This document shows, piece by piece, positions 1 to 7,476 of a DNA stretch of 64,000 nt. The position numbers and the translations under genes are program-made. This stretch comes from Actinomycetospora corticicola. GTDB lineage: Bacteria > Actinomycetota > Actinomycetes > Mycobacteriales > Pseudonocardiaceae. The DNA is taken from the NCBI RefSeq assembly GCF_013409505.1, contig NZ_JACCBN010000001.1, positions 4,216,001 to 4,280,000 of the forward strand, written 5' to 3'. How positions within the stretch are numbered: the stretch's first letter is position 1; each line of letters opens with the position of its first letter. Below the pieces are notes generated by a model, which was not told the origin of the DNA, ran no database searches, and saw only the letters and a program-made list of their open reading frames with translations.

Positions 1-858
1 GCCGTCGTGCGCGCGGCCGAGTCGGCCGGCGTGCCCTACGCGCTCTCCACGATGGGGACGACGTCGATCGAGGAGTTCCGCGACGAGGCCCCCCTGGCCC
101 GCCACTGGTTCCAGCTCTATCTGTGGCGGGACCGGGACGCCTCCGGCGAGCTCGTCGAACGCGCCCGCAAGGCCGGGTTCGACACGCTCGTGCTCACCGT
201 CGACACCCCGGTGCCGGGCGCCCGGCTGCGCGACAACCACAACGGGCTGACGATTCCGCCGTCCCTGACGACGCGGACGCTGCTCGACATGGCGCGGCAC
301 CCCGCGTGGTGGGCGAACCTGCTCACCAGCGAGCCGCTCACGTTCGCCTCGCTGAGCTCCTGGAACGGCACGGTCGCCGACCTCGTCACGCACATGTTCG
401 ACCCGACCGCCGTGGCCCGTGACGTCACCTGGCTGCGCGAGCAGTGGCCCGGACATCTCGTGGTCAAGGGCATCCAGCACGTCGACGACGCGAAGGCCGT
501 GGTCGACCTCGGGGCCGACGGGATCGTCGTGTCCAACCACGGCGGCCGGCAGCTCGACCGGGCCCCGGTGCCGTTGGAGATCCTCCCCGACGTCGTCGCG
601 GCCGTGGGCGACCGGACGAACGTCTTCCTCGACACCGGGGTGATGAGCGGCGCCGACGTCGTCGCCGCGAAGGCGTTCGGGGCGAAGGCCGTCGTCCTGG
701 GGCGGGCCTACATGTACGGCCTGATGGCCGGCGGCGAGGCCGGGGTGACCCGGATGCTCGACATCGTCCGCGCCGAGATGACGCGGACGCTCGCGCTCAT
801 GGGCGTGGAGCGGATGGACGACCTCGACCCGTCGCGGGTGCGTCTGCGACCCGTGTGA
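1..858 (+). CDS. FMN-dependent alpha-hydroxy-acid dehydrogenase (5' end outside window)
   Basis: Frame 1 is open from the first base, so the N-terminus lies upstream and about 285 residues are visible. The family (LldD, glycolate oxidase, mandelate dehydrogenase) uses FMN to oxidise L-2-hydroxy acids to 2-oxo acids. The signature SNHGGRQLD, carrying the catalytic His and a substrate-binding Arg, lies near residue 178. It is followed by the FMN phosphate region around [15 protein letters not shown] and GRAYMYGL. The C-terminal barrel half looks intact. The substrate cannot be read from this fragment; lactate is only one option. The stop overlaps the start of the next gene (GTGA), so the two are translationally coupled. 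Confidence 0.88.
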   Translation, partial: AVVRAAESAGVPYALSTMGTTSIEEFRDEAPLARHWFQLYLWRDRDASGELVERARKAGFDTLVLTVDTPVPGARLRDNHNGLTIPPSLTTRTLLDMARHPAWWANLLTSEPLTFASLSSWNGTVADLVTHMFDPTAVARDVTWLREQWPGHLVVKGIQHVDDAKAVVDLGADGIVVSNHGGRQLDRAPVPLEILPDVVAAVGDRTNVFLDTGVMSGADVVAAKAFGAKAVVLGRAYMYGLMAGGEAGVTRMLDIVRAEMTRTLALMGVERMDDLDPSRVRLRPV

Positions 859-1403
859 ACGCCGAGGTCTGGGTCGTGGCCGGCGCGCCCGGCGCGGGGA
901 AGTCGACCGTCGCCGCGCGCCTGGCCGACCGCCTCGACCCGCACCCGGCGCTGCTCGACAAGGACACGCTCTACGGCGGCTTCGTGGGGGCGACGCTCGC
1001 CGCGGCCGGTCGGTTCGACGGGGAACGCGAGGGCCCCTGGTACGACGAGCACGTCAAGGTCCACGAGTACGCCGGCATGACGGCGGCGGCGCGCGAGATC
1101 CGGGCGCACGGGTGCCCGGTGGTGCTCGTCGCCCCGTTCACGTCGCAGATCCGCGACCCGGACCGATGGTCGGCGTGGCTGGCCGAGCTCGGCGGCGACC
1201 CGGTCCGGCTGGTCTGGGTGCGGATCGACCCGGCGACGCTGCGGGAGCGCCTCGTCGCCCGGGGCCGTCCGCACGACGCGGGCAAGCTCGAGGCCTGGGC
1301 CGCCTTCATGGAGCGCATGTGCCCGGACGTCCCGCCACCGGTGCCGCACCTCGTCGTCGACACCTCGGGGGACGGCGAGCTCCCGCCGGCTCTAGGCAGA
1401 TGA
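855..1403 (+). CDS. P-loop kinase-like ATP-binding protein
   Basis: The 182-residue product begins with a beta strand and a Walker A loop, GAPGAGKST, at residues 9-17. This is the layout of small ATP-dependent kinases of the AAA_33/zeta-toxin-like group. A DKDTL segment follows at about residue 36, and an Arg-rich lid ([15 protein letters not shown]) lies near residue 130. The GTG start overlaps the upstream TGA by four bases, which selects this start over longer in-frame options inside the dehydrogenase gene. The substrate is unknown. The stop codon falls inside the hairpin at 1397-1452. Confidence 0.72.
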   Translation: MNAEVWVVAGAPGAGKSTVAARLADRLDPHPALLDKDTLYGGFVGATLAAAGRFDGEREGPWYDEHVKVHEYAGMTAAAREIRAHGCPVVLVAPFTSQIRDPDRWSAWLAELGGDPVRLVWVRIDPATLRERLVARGRPHDAGKLEAWAAFMERMCPDVPPPVPHLVVDTSGDGELPPALGR

Positions 1404-1452
1404 TCATGCCGAGCGCGACGTCCCGGGGTGTCGCGCTCGACATGATCATCTG
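1397..1452. terminator. 56-bp near-perfect inverted repeat at the end of the kinase-like gene
   Basis: The arms CAGATGATCATG and CATGATCATCTG (12 bp) are extended by a second paired block (CGAGCGCGAC/GTCGCGCTCG) around a 10-base loop, with a single mismatch between the blocks. It contains the stop of the upstream gene. No T-run follows, so action as a terminator is inferred from position and stem strength. Confidence 0.6.
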
Positions 1453-1555
1453 ACTGGCGTCGGCCGACGCGTCATCCATCCGGCTCGCGGGCCCCTCACG
1501 AGCCCGACACGTGACGTCTCGGCGGCGTCGGCGACCGGGCCCTAGCCTGCGGCCC

Positions 1556-2119
1556 GTGGACACACGGCGGATCGGTGCCCTCCTGCGCGCGGCGCAGCCG
1601 CTCTACATCGTCGTCGAGCTGCTGGTCGCGGCTGTCGTCCCCGGGCCGTACTCGCTCGCCCGCGACACGATCTCCCAGCTCGGCGTCGTGGCCGTCTCGC
1701 CCGGGCACGCCGTCATGAACGGTGCGTTCGTGCTGTTCGGGACCACCCTGGCGCTCGGCGCGGCGCTGTCCGACCGGCGCCCCCGGTACGCCGGAGTCCT
1801 CTGGGTGATCGCCGGGTTCTCCTCGATCGCGACCGGGCTGGCACCGTTGGACTCCGCCCCGGTCGCCCACCTCGTGGTGTCCGCCCCGGTCTTCCTCACC
1901 CAACCCGTCGCGCTGCTGCTCACCGGTCTCGCGCTGCGCTCCCGCGTGGCCGCGGGGCTCGGGATCGTCAGCGTCGTCGCGAGCGTGCTCTTCCTGCTCG
2001 GGGCGGTCCCGGACCTCGCCGGTGCCCTCGAGCGCCTCGCGCTCTGGCCCGGCTACGTCGTGCTCGGGGTGCTGGGGGTCCGCACGCTCGCGAGGGCGTC
2101 GGCGGCCAGCGCCGGATAG
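1556..2119 (+). CDS. DUF998-type multi-spanning membrane protein
   Basis: About 187 residues with roughly six hydrophobic segments, spaced as in DUF998 proteins (PF06197), whose function is unknown. Charged turns such as DRRPRYAG separate the helices. The GTG at 1556 is chosen because a TAGCCT box ends nine bases before it, a leaderless pattern repeated in this genome; an upstream GTG at 1511 would add 15 Arg-rich residues. The last 67 bases overlap the convergent gene 2053-2574. Confidence 0.65.
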   Translation: MDTRRIGALLRAAQPLYIVVELLVAAVVPGPYSLARDTISQLGVVAVSPGHAVMNGAFVLFGTTLALGAALSDRRPRYAGVLWVIAGFSSIATGLAPLDSAPVAHLVVSAPVFLTQPVALLLTGLALRSRVAAGLGIVSVVASVLFLLGAVPDLAGALERLALWPGYVVLGVLGVRTLARASAASAG

Positions 2120-2574
2120 GTCGTCCCGACGGCGGGCGTGGTCACGAGGTCCTGCAGGAACTGGGCCTGGGCCTCGACGTTCAGGGCCGCGAACTCCGCG
2201 GTGCCCGCGGCCCGCCAGTCGTAGCCGGTGCGCGAGCCCTGCGCCCGGATCGCGTCGAGCACGTAGCGGGCCCCGAGGCGGTGGTACTGCCAGACGTGCA
2301 CCGCCTCGTGCACGAGCAGGCCGGGTGCGGCGTGCCCCTTGAGGTGGATCGCCGTGCCGAGGGTGACCGGACGGCGGCTCAGCCCGAGCAGGCCGGCCCG
2401 GGCGGGCACGACGACGATCCCGTCGAGGTCCAGCCCCTCCCGGAAGACGGCCGCGAGCACGGACCGTTCGTCGCCGGTGAGGCCGCGCCGGGCGCGCCCG
2501 CCGACGGCGTCACCCGCGCGGAGCAACAGCCCGCCGACGACATCCCGCACCCGGGCAGTCTGACCGGCGGACAC
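2053..2574 (-). CDS. Putative HExxH metallopeptidase-fold protein (DUF4157-like)
   Basis: The product contains LVHEAVHVWQYHR, an HExxH zinc motif followed by a Gln/Tyr-rich helix, as in DUF4157/eCIS-core and related minimal metallopeptidase folds. No signal peptide or accessory domain is visible. The frame is open upstream to 2703, but that would overrun the divergent methyltransferase, so GTG 2574 (VSAGQTAR) is preferred; GTG 2601 is an alternative. The 3' end overlaps the convergent membrane protein gene by 67 bp. Proteolytic activity is unproven. Confidence 0.5.
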   Translation of the reverse strand: MSAGQTARVRDVVGGLLLRAGDAVGGRARRGLTGDERSVLAAVFREGLDLDGIVVVPARAGLLGLSRRPVTLGTAIHLKGHAAPGLLVHEAVHVWQYHRLGARYVLDAIRAQGSRTGYDWRAAGTAEFAALNVEAQAQFLQDLVTTPAVGTTYPALAADALASVRTPSTPSTT

Positions 2575-2638
2575 CCGACGTCGGGAAGTTGAAACTGACA
2601 CACTGATTCGCGACGATGTGGACGTCGGCGGGAGCACC

Positions 2639-3469
2639 ATGAGCATCGAGCGACCGGCCTCTCCGAGGGCCGCAGCGACGATCGACCGGACGCGCGCGAG
2701 CATCGCGCGCGTCTACGACTGCGCGCTGGGCGGCAAGGACAACTTCGAGGCCGACCGCGAGGTCGTCGAGAAGCTCAAGGTCGTCGCGCCCGAGGTCGAG
2801 CAGTTCACCGTCGACCACCGGCAGTTCCTCATCCGGGTCACCCGCTTCATCGCGGGCCAGGCCGGCATCCGGCAGTTCCTCGACCTCGGCTCCGGCCTGC
2901 CGACCGCGGAGAACACCCACCAGGCCGCGCAGCGGATCGCGCCCGACACCCGCGTGGTCTACGTCGACAACGACCCGTCGGTGGTCGCGCACGGTCGCGC
3001 TCTGCTCGAGGAGAACGAGCTCACGCGGTTCTCCCCCGCCGACCTGACGCGGCCGGAGGAGGTCCTCGCCGACCCGATCGTTCGCGAGCACCTCGACCTC
3101 GACCGACCGCTCGCCCTGCTGATGCTCGGGACGCTGCACCACTACGTCGGCGAGCGCCCCCCGGCCGACATCATGCAGACCTACATCGACGCGCTGCCCT
3201 CGGGTTCCTACGTCGCGCTGTCGCACTTCTACGACCCGCAGGACGAGAACTCCGAGCTCGCGCGCCGCATGGAGGACACCTTCGTGCACAGCCCGCTCGG
3301 CAGCGGCGTGTTCCGGACGAGGGACGAGATCCTCGCGATGCTCCCGGGTCTCGAGCTCGTCGAGCCCGGCTTCTCGCTGGTCAGCGAGTGGTGGCCGGAC
3401 GGCCCCCGCCTGCGCGATCTGCTGCCCGCCCAGAAGTGCCTGGCCGGTGCCGTGGGCCGCAAGCCCTAG
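2639..3469 (+). CDS. SAM-dependent methyltransferase of the Methyltransf_19 (DUF574) family
   Basis: The N-terminal signature RVYDCALGGKDNFEADR (about residues 20-36) is diagnostic for this actinobacterial family. The SAM-binding strand DLGSGLPT lies near residue 80 and the acidic strand VVYVDNDP near 105. Family members (about 270 residues) occur in many copies in actinomycetes; substrates are mostly unknown. ATG 2639 follows a GGGAG four bases upstream; a GTG at 2618 in the same frame would add seven residues. A strong hairpin (3480-3515) closes the gene. Confidence 0.85.
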   Translation: MSIERPASPRAAATIDRTRASIARVYDCALGGKDNFEADREVVEKLKVVAPEVEQFTVDHRQFLIRVTRFIAGQAGIRQFLDLGSGLPTAENTHQAAQRIAPDTRVVYVDNDPSVVAHGRALLEENELTRFSPADLTRPEEVLADPIVREHLDLDRPLALLMLGTLHHYVGERPPADIMQTYIDALPSGSYVALSHFYDPQDENSELARRMEDTFVHSPLGSGVFRTRDEILAMLPGLELVEPGFSLVSEWWPDGPRLRDLLPAQKCLAGAVGRKP

Positions 3470-3479
3470 ACACGACGAA

Positions 3480-3515
3480 GCCCGGGCCGGAGCGCAGCGG
3501 CACTCCGACCCGGGC
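3480..3515. terminator. Bidirectional hairpin between convergent genes
   Basis: GCCCGGGCCGGAG pairs with CTCCGACCCGGGC across a ten-base loop, in the 57-base gap between the methyltransferase and the small secreted protein genes. Confidence 0.75.
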
Positions 3516-3526
3516 CTCGCACGGCC

Positions 3527-3790
3527 CTACAGGCCGAGGCCCTCCTCGGCCTTCGTGATGCCGAGCTCGTTCTCGAGGTCGGTCAGGCCGGTGGCCTCGC
3601 CGAGCTCGTCGGACACGGCGGCGACGCCGGTCGACTCCTCGACGCCGCTGACCGCCGCGCCGACCTCCTGGATCGCGCCGGACGGGGCCTCCTCGGCGTT
3701 CGCGACGCCGCCGCCGAAGCCGACGAGGCCGGCGGCGATCAGCAGTCCGCCGGCGAGGCGGCCGGTCACGGTACGAGAGTTCAGTGCCAT
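3527..3790 (-). CDS. Small secreted acidic protein
   Basis: An 87-residue product with a clear Sec signal peptide: Arg near residue 6, a Gly/Leu/Ala-rich hydrophobic core, and a probable cleavage after VANA near residue 32. The mature part is about 55 residues, acidic, with repeated Gly/Glu/Ala segments and no Cys. ATG 3790 has GGAG upstream and gives a proper signal peptide; the open frame upstream to 3889 is Arg-rich and unlikely. I do not recognise the family. Confidence 0.62.
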   Translation of the reverse strand: MALNSRTVTGRLAGGLLIAAGLVGFGGGVANAEEAPSGAIQEVGAAVSGVEESTGVAAVSDELGEATGLTDLENELGITKAEEGLGL

Positions 3791-4088
3791 GGGGGAGCTC
3801 CTTGTGGACGTCGACCGCCGCCCCGACTGTCGGCGACGGGTCTTCGGGGAACGCCGAGCGTGGGGACCGCTCGACCGTCCGAGCACCATGTCAGGTCTGT
3901 CCGGGTGGTGTCGGAAATCCTGTTACGACCGTATGACGACGTTGTGCGAAGGGTCTCCGTAACCATCGGGGCCGTGCGTCGGTCCTGCGTCCGAAACACG
4001 GGGAAACGCGGACGACAACTCTGCGCAGCGTGCACGACACGATCGGCTCTTCTACTGATTCGTGACCCGCCGACCGAGGCGGGGCGCG

Positions 4089-4197
4089 CCTAGGGTTCCG
4101 CCGGCCGAAGGCCGGGTCCGCGACCGAGAGGCACAGGCGGGCCCGCGTCGCGCGGCCCGTTCCACGGCGGGACAAAAGCCCGGGAGACGTCGTCCGC
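4089..4197 (+). promoter_or_regulatory. Candidate guanidine-I (ykkC) riboswitch
   Basis: The 427-base gap between the small secreted gene and the permease contains the conserved blocks of the ykkC RNA in order: CTAGGGTTCCG at the 5' end, GGTCCGCGACCGAGAGGCAC in the middle, and ACGGCGGGACAAAAGCCCGG followed by GAGA at the 3' end. The GGGACAAAAGCCCGGGAGA block is the hallmark of this RNA. It ends about 20 bases before the permease start, so it may act on translation initiation or on a nearby terminator; no obvious T-run is present. The ppGpp and PRPP ykkC subtypes share some of these blocks, so subtype assignment to guanidine-I is inferred from the neighbouring genes. Confidence 0.82.
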
Positions 4198-4217
4198 ACC
4201 GCCGGAGGTCTCTCCCC

Positions 4218-5732
4218 GTGTCCCTCGACCAACGCGCCACCACCCAGGGTGGCCACGATTCCGACGCGCTCGGCGCCCTCGGCTACCGCCAGGAACTGCA
4301 CCGGGGCCTGAGCCCGTTCGCCTCGTTCGCCTCCGGGTTCTCCTTCGTCTCCATCCTGACGACGGTCTTCCAGCTCTTCATCATCGGCTTCGGGTTCGGG
4401 GGGCCCGCCTACGTCTGGACGTGGCCGGTCGTCTTCGTCGGCCAGTTCTGCGTGTGCCTGGTCTTCGCCGAGCTCGCGGCGCGCTACCCCGTCGCCGGGG
4501 CCATCTACCAGTGGTCACGCCGCATCGCCTCCGACCCGGTCGGCTGGATGGCCGGCTGGCTCATGCAGCTCGGGTACGTCGTGTCGGTCGCGGCGATCGC
4601 CATCGCGCTGCAGGCCGTGCTCCCCGAGGTGTGGGACGGCTTCCAGATCGTCGGCGGGGACCCGTCGCCGACGTCGAGCACCGGAGCACTGAACGCGATC
4701 GTGCTCGGCACGATCTGCATCGCCGTCTGCGTCGCGGTCCAGCTGCTCGGGGTCACCCGGGTCGCGATCGTGACCCGGATCGGGGTGACGCTCGAGATCG
4801 TCGGCATCGTGCTGGTCGTCGTCGCGCTCTTCGCGCACGCCCAGCGGGGCCCGGAGGTCGTGTTCGACACCGCCGGGGTGCAGGGCGACGGGTCCTACCT
4901 CTGGCCGTTCCTCGCGTCGATGCTGATGGCGGCGTACGTCATGTACGGGTTCGACTCGGCCGCCGAGCTCTCCGAGGAGACCGACGACCCCCGTCGCGTC
5001 ACCCCCCGCGCCATCGTGCGGTGCATGGTCATCTCGGGCGTGGGCGGGCTGCTGCTGATCGTCGCCGCCCTGATGGCCGCGCCCGATCTCGCGTCGCCCG
5101 ACCTCGCCTCGCAGGGCATCGCCTACGTCGTCACCGCGCAGCTCGGGGACGTCTTCGGCCGCATCGTCCTCGGGATCGTCGCCGCCTCCATCCTGTCCGC
5201 GGCGCTGGCCATCTCCACGTCCGCGACCCGGGTGATGTGGTCGATGGCGCGGGACGGGCGGCTGCCGTTCTCGAACGCGCTGGCGAAGGTGTCGCCGCGG
5301 ACCCGCACGCCCGTCCTGCCGAGCATCGTGGTCGGGGTGCTCTCGATCGCCGTGCTGCTGATCAACCTCGGGCAGTCGAGCGTGTTCGCCTCGGTCACGA
5401 GCATCTCGGTGGTGATCGTCTACCTGGCGTACCTGTTCGTCACGGTGCCCCGGCTCTACCACCGGCTCCGCCGCACGGGACGGCACGACCCCGAGCCCGG
5501 CACCTTCTCCCTCGGCCGCTGGGGGATCCCGGTCAACGTCGTCGCAGTCGTGTTCGGGATCTTCCTGCTGGTGAACGTCGGCTGGCCGCGGGCGGCCGTC
5601 TACGACCCGGACGGGTCCGGCGGGTGGTTCCTGCAGTACTCCGCGCTGATCGCCGTCGTCGTGATCCTCGCGCTCGGCCTCGTCGCCTACCGCGTTGTGG
5701 CTTCGCCAGGTGAGCAGAAAGGGGGGCTATAG
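4218..5732 (+). CDS. APC-superfamily permease under a guanidine-type riboswitch
   Basis: A 504-residue cytoplasmic-membrane transporter with about 12 hydrophobic helices. It has typical amino acid/polyamine/organocation features: SFVSILTTVFQLFIIGFGFGGP in helix 1, FAELAARYPVAGAIYQW near helix 2 and FDSAAELSEETDDPRR in the mid-region. The GTG start is chosen because GGAGG lies ten bases upstream and the family N-terminus begins near here; the frame is open to 4062 through the riboswitch. The riboswitch suggests guanidinium or a related cation as substrate, with the convergent ureohydrolase as partner (inference). The last residues and the TAG stop are encoded by the palindrome at 5710-5749. 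Confidence 0.82.
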   Translation: MSLDQRATTQGGHDSDALGALGYRQELHRGLSPFASFASGFSFVSILTTVFQLFIIGFGFGGPAYVWTWPVVFVGQFCVCLVFAELAARYPVAGAIYQWSRRIASDPVGWMAGWLMQLGYVVSVAAIAIALQAVLPEVWDGFQIVGGDPSPTSSTGALNAIVLGTICIAVCVAVQLLGVTRVAIVTRIGVTLEIVGIVLVVVALFAHAQRGPEVVFDTAGVQGDGSYLWPFLASMLMAAYVMYGFDSAAELSEETDDPRRVTPRAIVRCMVISGVGGLLLIVAALMAAPDLASPDLASQGIAYVVTAQLGDVFGRIVLGIVAASILSAALAISTSATRVMWSMARDGRLPFSNALAKVSPRTRTPVLPSIVVGVLSIAVLLINLGQSSVFASVTSISVVIVYLAYLFVTVPRLYHRLRRTGRHDPEPGTFSLGRWGIPVNVVAVVFGIFLLVNVGWPRAAVYDPDGSGGWFLQYSALIAVVVILALGLVAYRVVASPGEQKGGL

Positions 5733-5749
5733 CCCCCCTTTCTGCTCAC
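5710..5749. terminator. Perfect 40-bp palindrome, family with GTGAGCA ends
   Basis: Two exact 20-bp arms starting GTGAGCAGAAAGGGGGGCTA meet without a loop. It lies between the convergent permease and ureohydrolase genes and supplies the permease TAG stop. Three relatives of identical length and identical ends occur at 14364, 33322 and 57160. Confidence 0.8.
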
Positions 5750-5764
5750 ACGCGCGGAGCGCAC

Positions 5765-6928
5765 CTACGCCTGCGGGCCCCAGGCGTGCCGGTCGCGGGC
5801 GGCGGGCTTCTTCCCGAGGTGCCCCTCCCGCACCAGCACGCCCAGGGAGTCCAGCACGATCCGCGAGCTCATCAGCGCGGTCTGCTCGGCCCAGTCGTAG
5901 GGCGGCGAGCACTCCACGATCTCCAGCCCGGACAGCCCGGCGGCGGAGATCAGGCGGATGAGGTTGAGGGCCTCGCGCGGCAGCAGGCCCCCGGGCTCGG
6001 GCCACCCCGTGCCGGGCACGAACCCGGCGTCCAGGACGTCGATGTCGAACGACAGGTAGACCGCCTTCGCGCCCTTCCACGCGAGCTCGAGGGCGGTCTC
6101 CGCGATCTTCTCCACGCCCACCCGCTCGACGTCGCCGATCGTCATGATCGACGTGCCGCGCTCCCGGCCGACCTTCACCCCGGCCCGGGGCGACTGCCAC
6201 CCGCCGATGCCGATCTGCACCAGGTTGGTGGCCGGCGCGTTGGCGATGTTGGTCGCGTGGAACCAGGGCGTGGTGTGCATCCGCTCGTCGAGGTCGGTCT
6301 CCTGCGTGTCGACGTGGCGGTCGAAGTGGATGATGCCGATGTTGCCGTCGACGTGCGGCGCGATCCCGCGGATCGTCGGGTAGCCGATGGAGTGGTCGCC
6401 GCCCAGGACCACCGGGAACACCCCGCGCGAGTACACGTGGGAGATCGCCTGGCTGATCTGGTCGAACGACTTCTCCAGGTTGCCCGGGATGGTGAAGACG
6501 TCCCCGATGTCGACCATGTTCAGCTGCTCGCGCAGGTCGACACCCAGCTCGTAGCAGTAGGTGCCGAACAGGTTGGTCGACCGACGGATGCCCTGCGGCC
6601 CGAAGCGCGTGCCCGGCCGGTAGGTGGTGCCGGCGTCCACCGGCGCCCCGAAGATCGCGACCTCGGCGTCGTCGACCTGGTTGACGTCCTCCAGGTACGG
6701 CGCGTTGAGGAAGGTGCCCCGCTCACCCGCGAAGTGCGGCAGCTCGCCGCGGGAGAACGTCGGGATCGTGCGGTCGACGAGGGTCGGCGAGCCGGAGAGG
6801 CCGAAGGCCAACCCGCGCTCGATCTCCTCGTCGTGGCGGAACAGCGAGATCGCCGCTTCCGCCTCCTGGGCCCACCGGCCTTCGGACTGCGCGAAGGCAT
6901 CGCTGTGGGAGTGGCCCTGCTCGGACAT
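5765..6928 (-). CDS. Ureohydrolase family protein, probable guanidine hydrolase (agmatinase-like)
   Basis: This 387-residue protein is longer than typical agmatinases (about 310) through a 75-residue N-terminal extension, as in cyanobacterial guanidine hydrolase GdmH. The metal ligands of the arginase fold are visible: GGDHS (His179), HFDRHVDTQ (Asp203, His205, Asp207) and SFDIDVLD (Asp295, Asp297). Two features differ from agmatinases: DRHVD instead of DAHAD, and PGTGWPEPGG with Trp309 where agmatinases have Thr (PGTGTPE). Together with the riboswitch-linked permease next door this favours guanidine to urea plus ammonia, a Ni-dependent reaction. Agmatinase or guanidinobutyrase activity is the alternative. 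Translation starts at ATG 6928. Confidence 0.78.
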   Translation of the reverse strand: MSEQGHSHSDAFAQSEGRWAQEAEAAISLFRHDEEIERGLAFGLSGSPTLVDRTIPTFSRGELPHFAGERGTFLNAPYLEDVNQVDDAEVAIFGAPVDAGTTYRPGTRFGPQGIRRSTNLFGTYCYELGVDLREQLNMVDIGDVFTIPGNLEKSFDQISQAISHVYSRGVFPVVLGGDHSIGYPTIRGIAPHVDGNIGIIHFDRHVDTQETDLDERMHTTPWFHATNIANAPATNLVQIGIGGWQSPRAGVKVGRERGTSIMTIGDVERVGVEKIAETALELAWKGAKAVYLSFDIDVLDAGFVPGTGWPEPGGLLPREALNLIRLISAAGLSGLEIVECSPPYDWAEQTALMSSRIVLDSLGVLVREGHLGKKPAARDRHAWGPQA

Positions 6929-7072
6929 CGGTCACCTCACCGTGGCCGTCTTTGCAGGGTCCGGTACGGCCACCCTCGTCGGCGGAGACCGAGGCGGCCT
7001 CGGGAGGGAAATTAGCACGGTCGTCCGTCCGTCCGACCCCGTCGCGGACGGCCCGTCGGGGGCCGTGGCGCC

Positions 7073-7082
7073 CACATGTGGA
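7073..7082. promoter_or_regulatory. CACATGTGGA motif upstream of the ArsR gene
   Basis: This palindromic-core motif lies 40 bases before the ArsR start, and the same ten bases recur at 10086 between the cobalt permease and amidase genes. A shared operator of the ArsR repressor is a guess from position only. Confidence 0.35.
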
Positions 7083-7112
7083 CATGCATCGACACGTGCT
7101 AGCTTCGCCCGT

Positions 7113-7448
7113 GTGGAGCAGAACGAGACGCTCGCCTTCGACGCGCTGTCCGACCGTGTGCGGCGGCGCATCCTCGCCGCGCTGGGCGAGGAGGGCGAGC
7201 TGAGCGTCGGTGAGATCGCGGCGCGGATCGACGCCGTCGGCCGCACCACGGTGTCGAGCCACCTGCGCGTGCTGCGGACCTCGGGGCTCGTGCGTGAGCG
7301 CCGCGACGGGCGCAACCGCTTCTACTCCCTCGACACCGACGGCGCCGTCCGCGATGCTTTCGTGTTCCTGCAGTCCATCCTCCGCCAGGGCATCACCGAC
7401 GCCGTCCCCGCCGCCGAGGACCCCCGGGGGGCGCAGGAGACCGGCTGA
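7113..7448 (+). CDS. ArsR-family winged-helix repressor (NhlD-like)
   Basis: A 111-residue protein with the ArsR fold: FDALSDRVRRRILAAL (helix 1), a helix-turn-helix around VGEIAARIDAVGRTTVSSHLRVLR (residues 31-54) and the wing GLVRERRDGRNRFYSL. No metal-binding Cys pair is present in the recognition helix. The GTG at 7113 follows a TAGCTT box by seven bases, so the mRNA is probably leaderless. It directly precedes the AmiC-like sensor gene. In the Rhodococcus rhodochrous J1 nhl cluster an ArsR-type repressor (NhlD) and an AmiC-like protein (NhlC) control nitrile hydratase in response to amide; the same roles are inferred here. Confidence 0.8.
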   Translation: MEQNETLAFDALSDRVRRRILAALGEEGELSVGEIAARIDAVGRTTVSSHLRVLRTSGLVRERRDGRNRFYSLDTDGAVRDAFVFLQSILRQGITDAVPAAEDPRGAQETG

Positions 7449-7476
7449 GCAGACCACGCGTGTCGTGGGGGACCCG

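Noticed and set aside
444..854. Longer N-terminus for the kinase-like gene
   Set aside because: It overlaps the dehydrogenase frame and is Arg-rich; the GTGA overlap at 855 gives a clean P-loop N-terminus.
1397..1452. Insertion-sequence end or mobile repeat
   Set aside because: No second copy in the window and no transposase; its position at a gene end fits a terminator better.
2570..2590. CCCGACGTCGGG palindromes (2575, 32162) as a regulator operon signal
   Set aside because: Only two full copies, upstream of unrelated genes; such GC-rich palindromes are expected often in this base composition.
4089..4197. ppGpp or PRPP (ykkC subtype 2) riboswitch
   Set aside because: Not excluded by the core motif alone, but the adjacent permease and guanidine-hydrolase-like gene fit guanidine; no amino acid or purine biosynthesis gene follows.
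4515..5486. Long antisense open frames opposite the permease, and similar ones opposite the nitrile hydratase, NiCoT, LCP and ygfZ genes
   Set aside because: They are Arg/Gly/His-rich shadows caused by high GC at third positions, with no RBS, no domain and no conservation pattern.
5765..6928. Plain agmatinase (speB)
   Set aside because: The N-terminal extension, DRHVD and PGTGWPE differ from agmatinases and the locus has no polyamine genes; kept only as an alternative.
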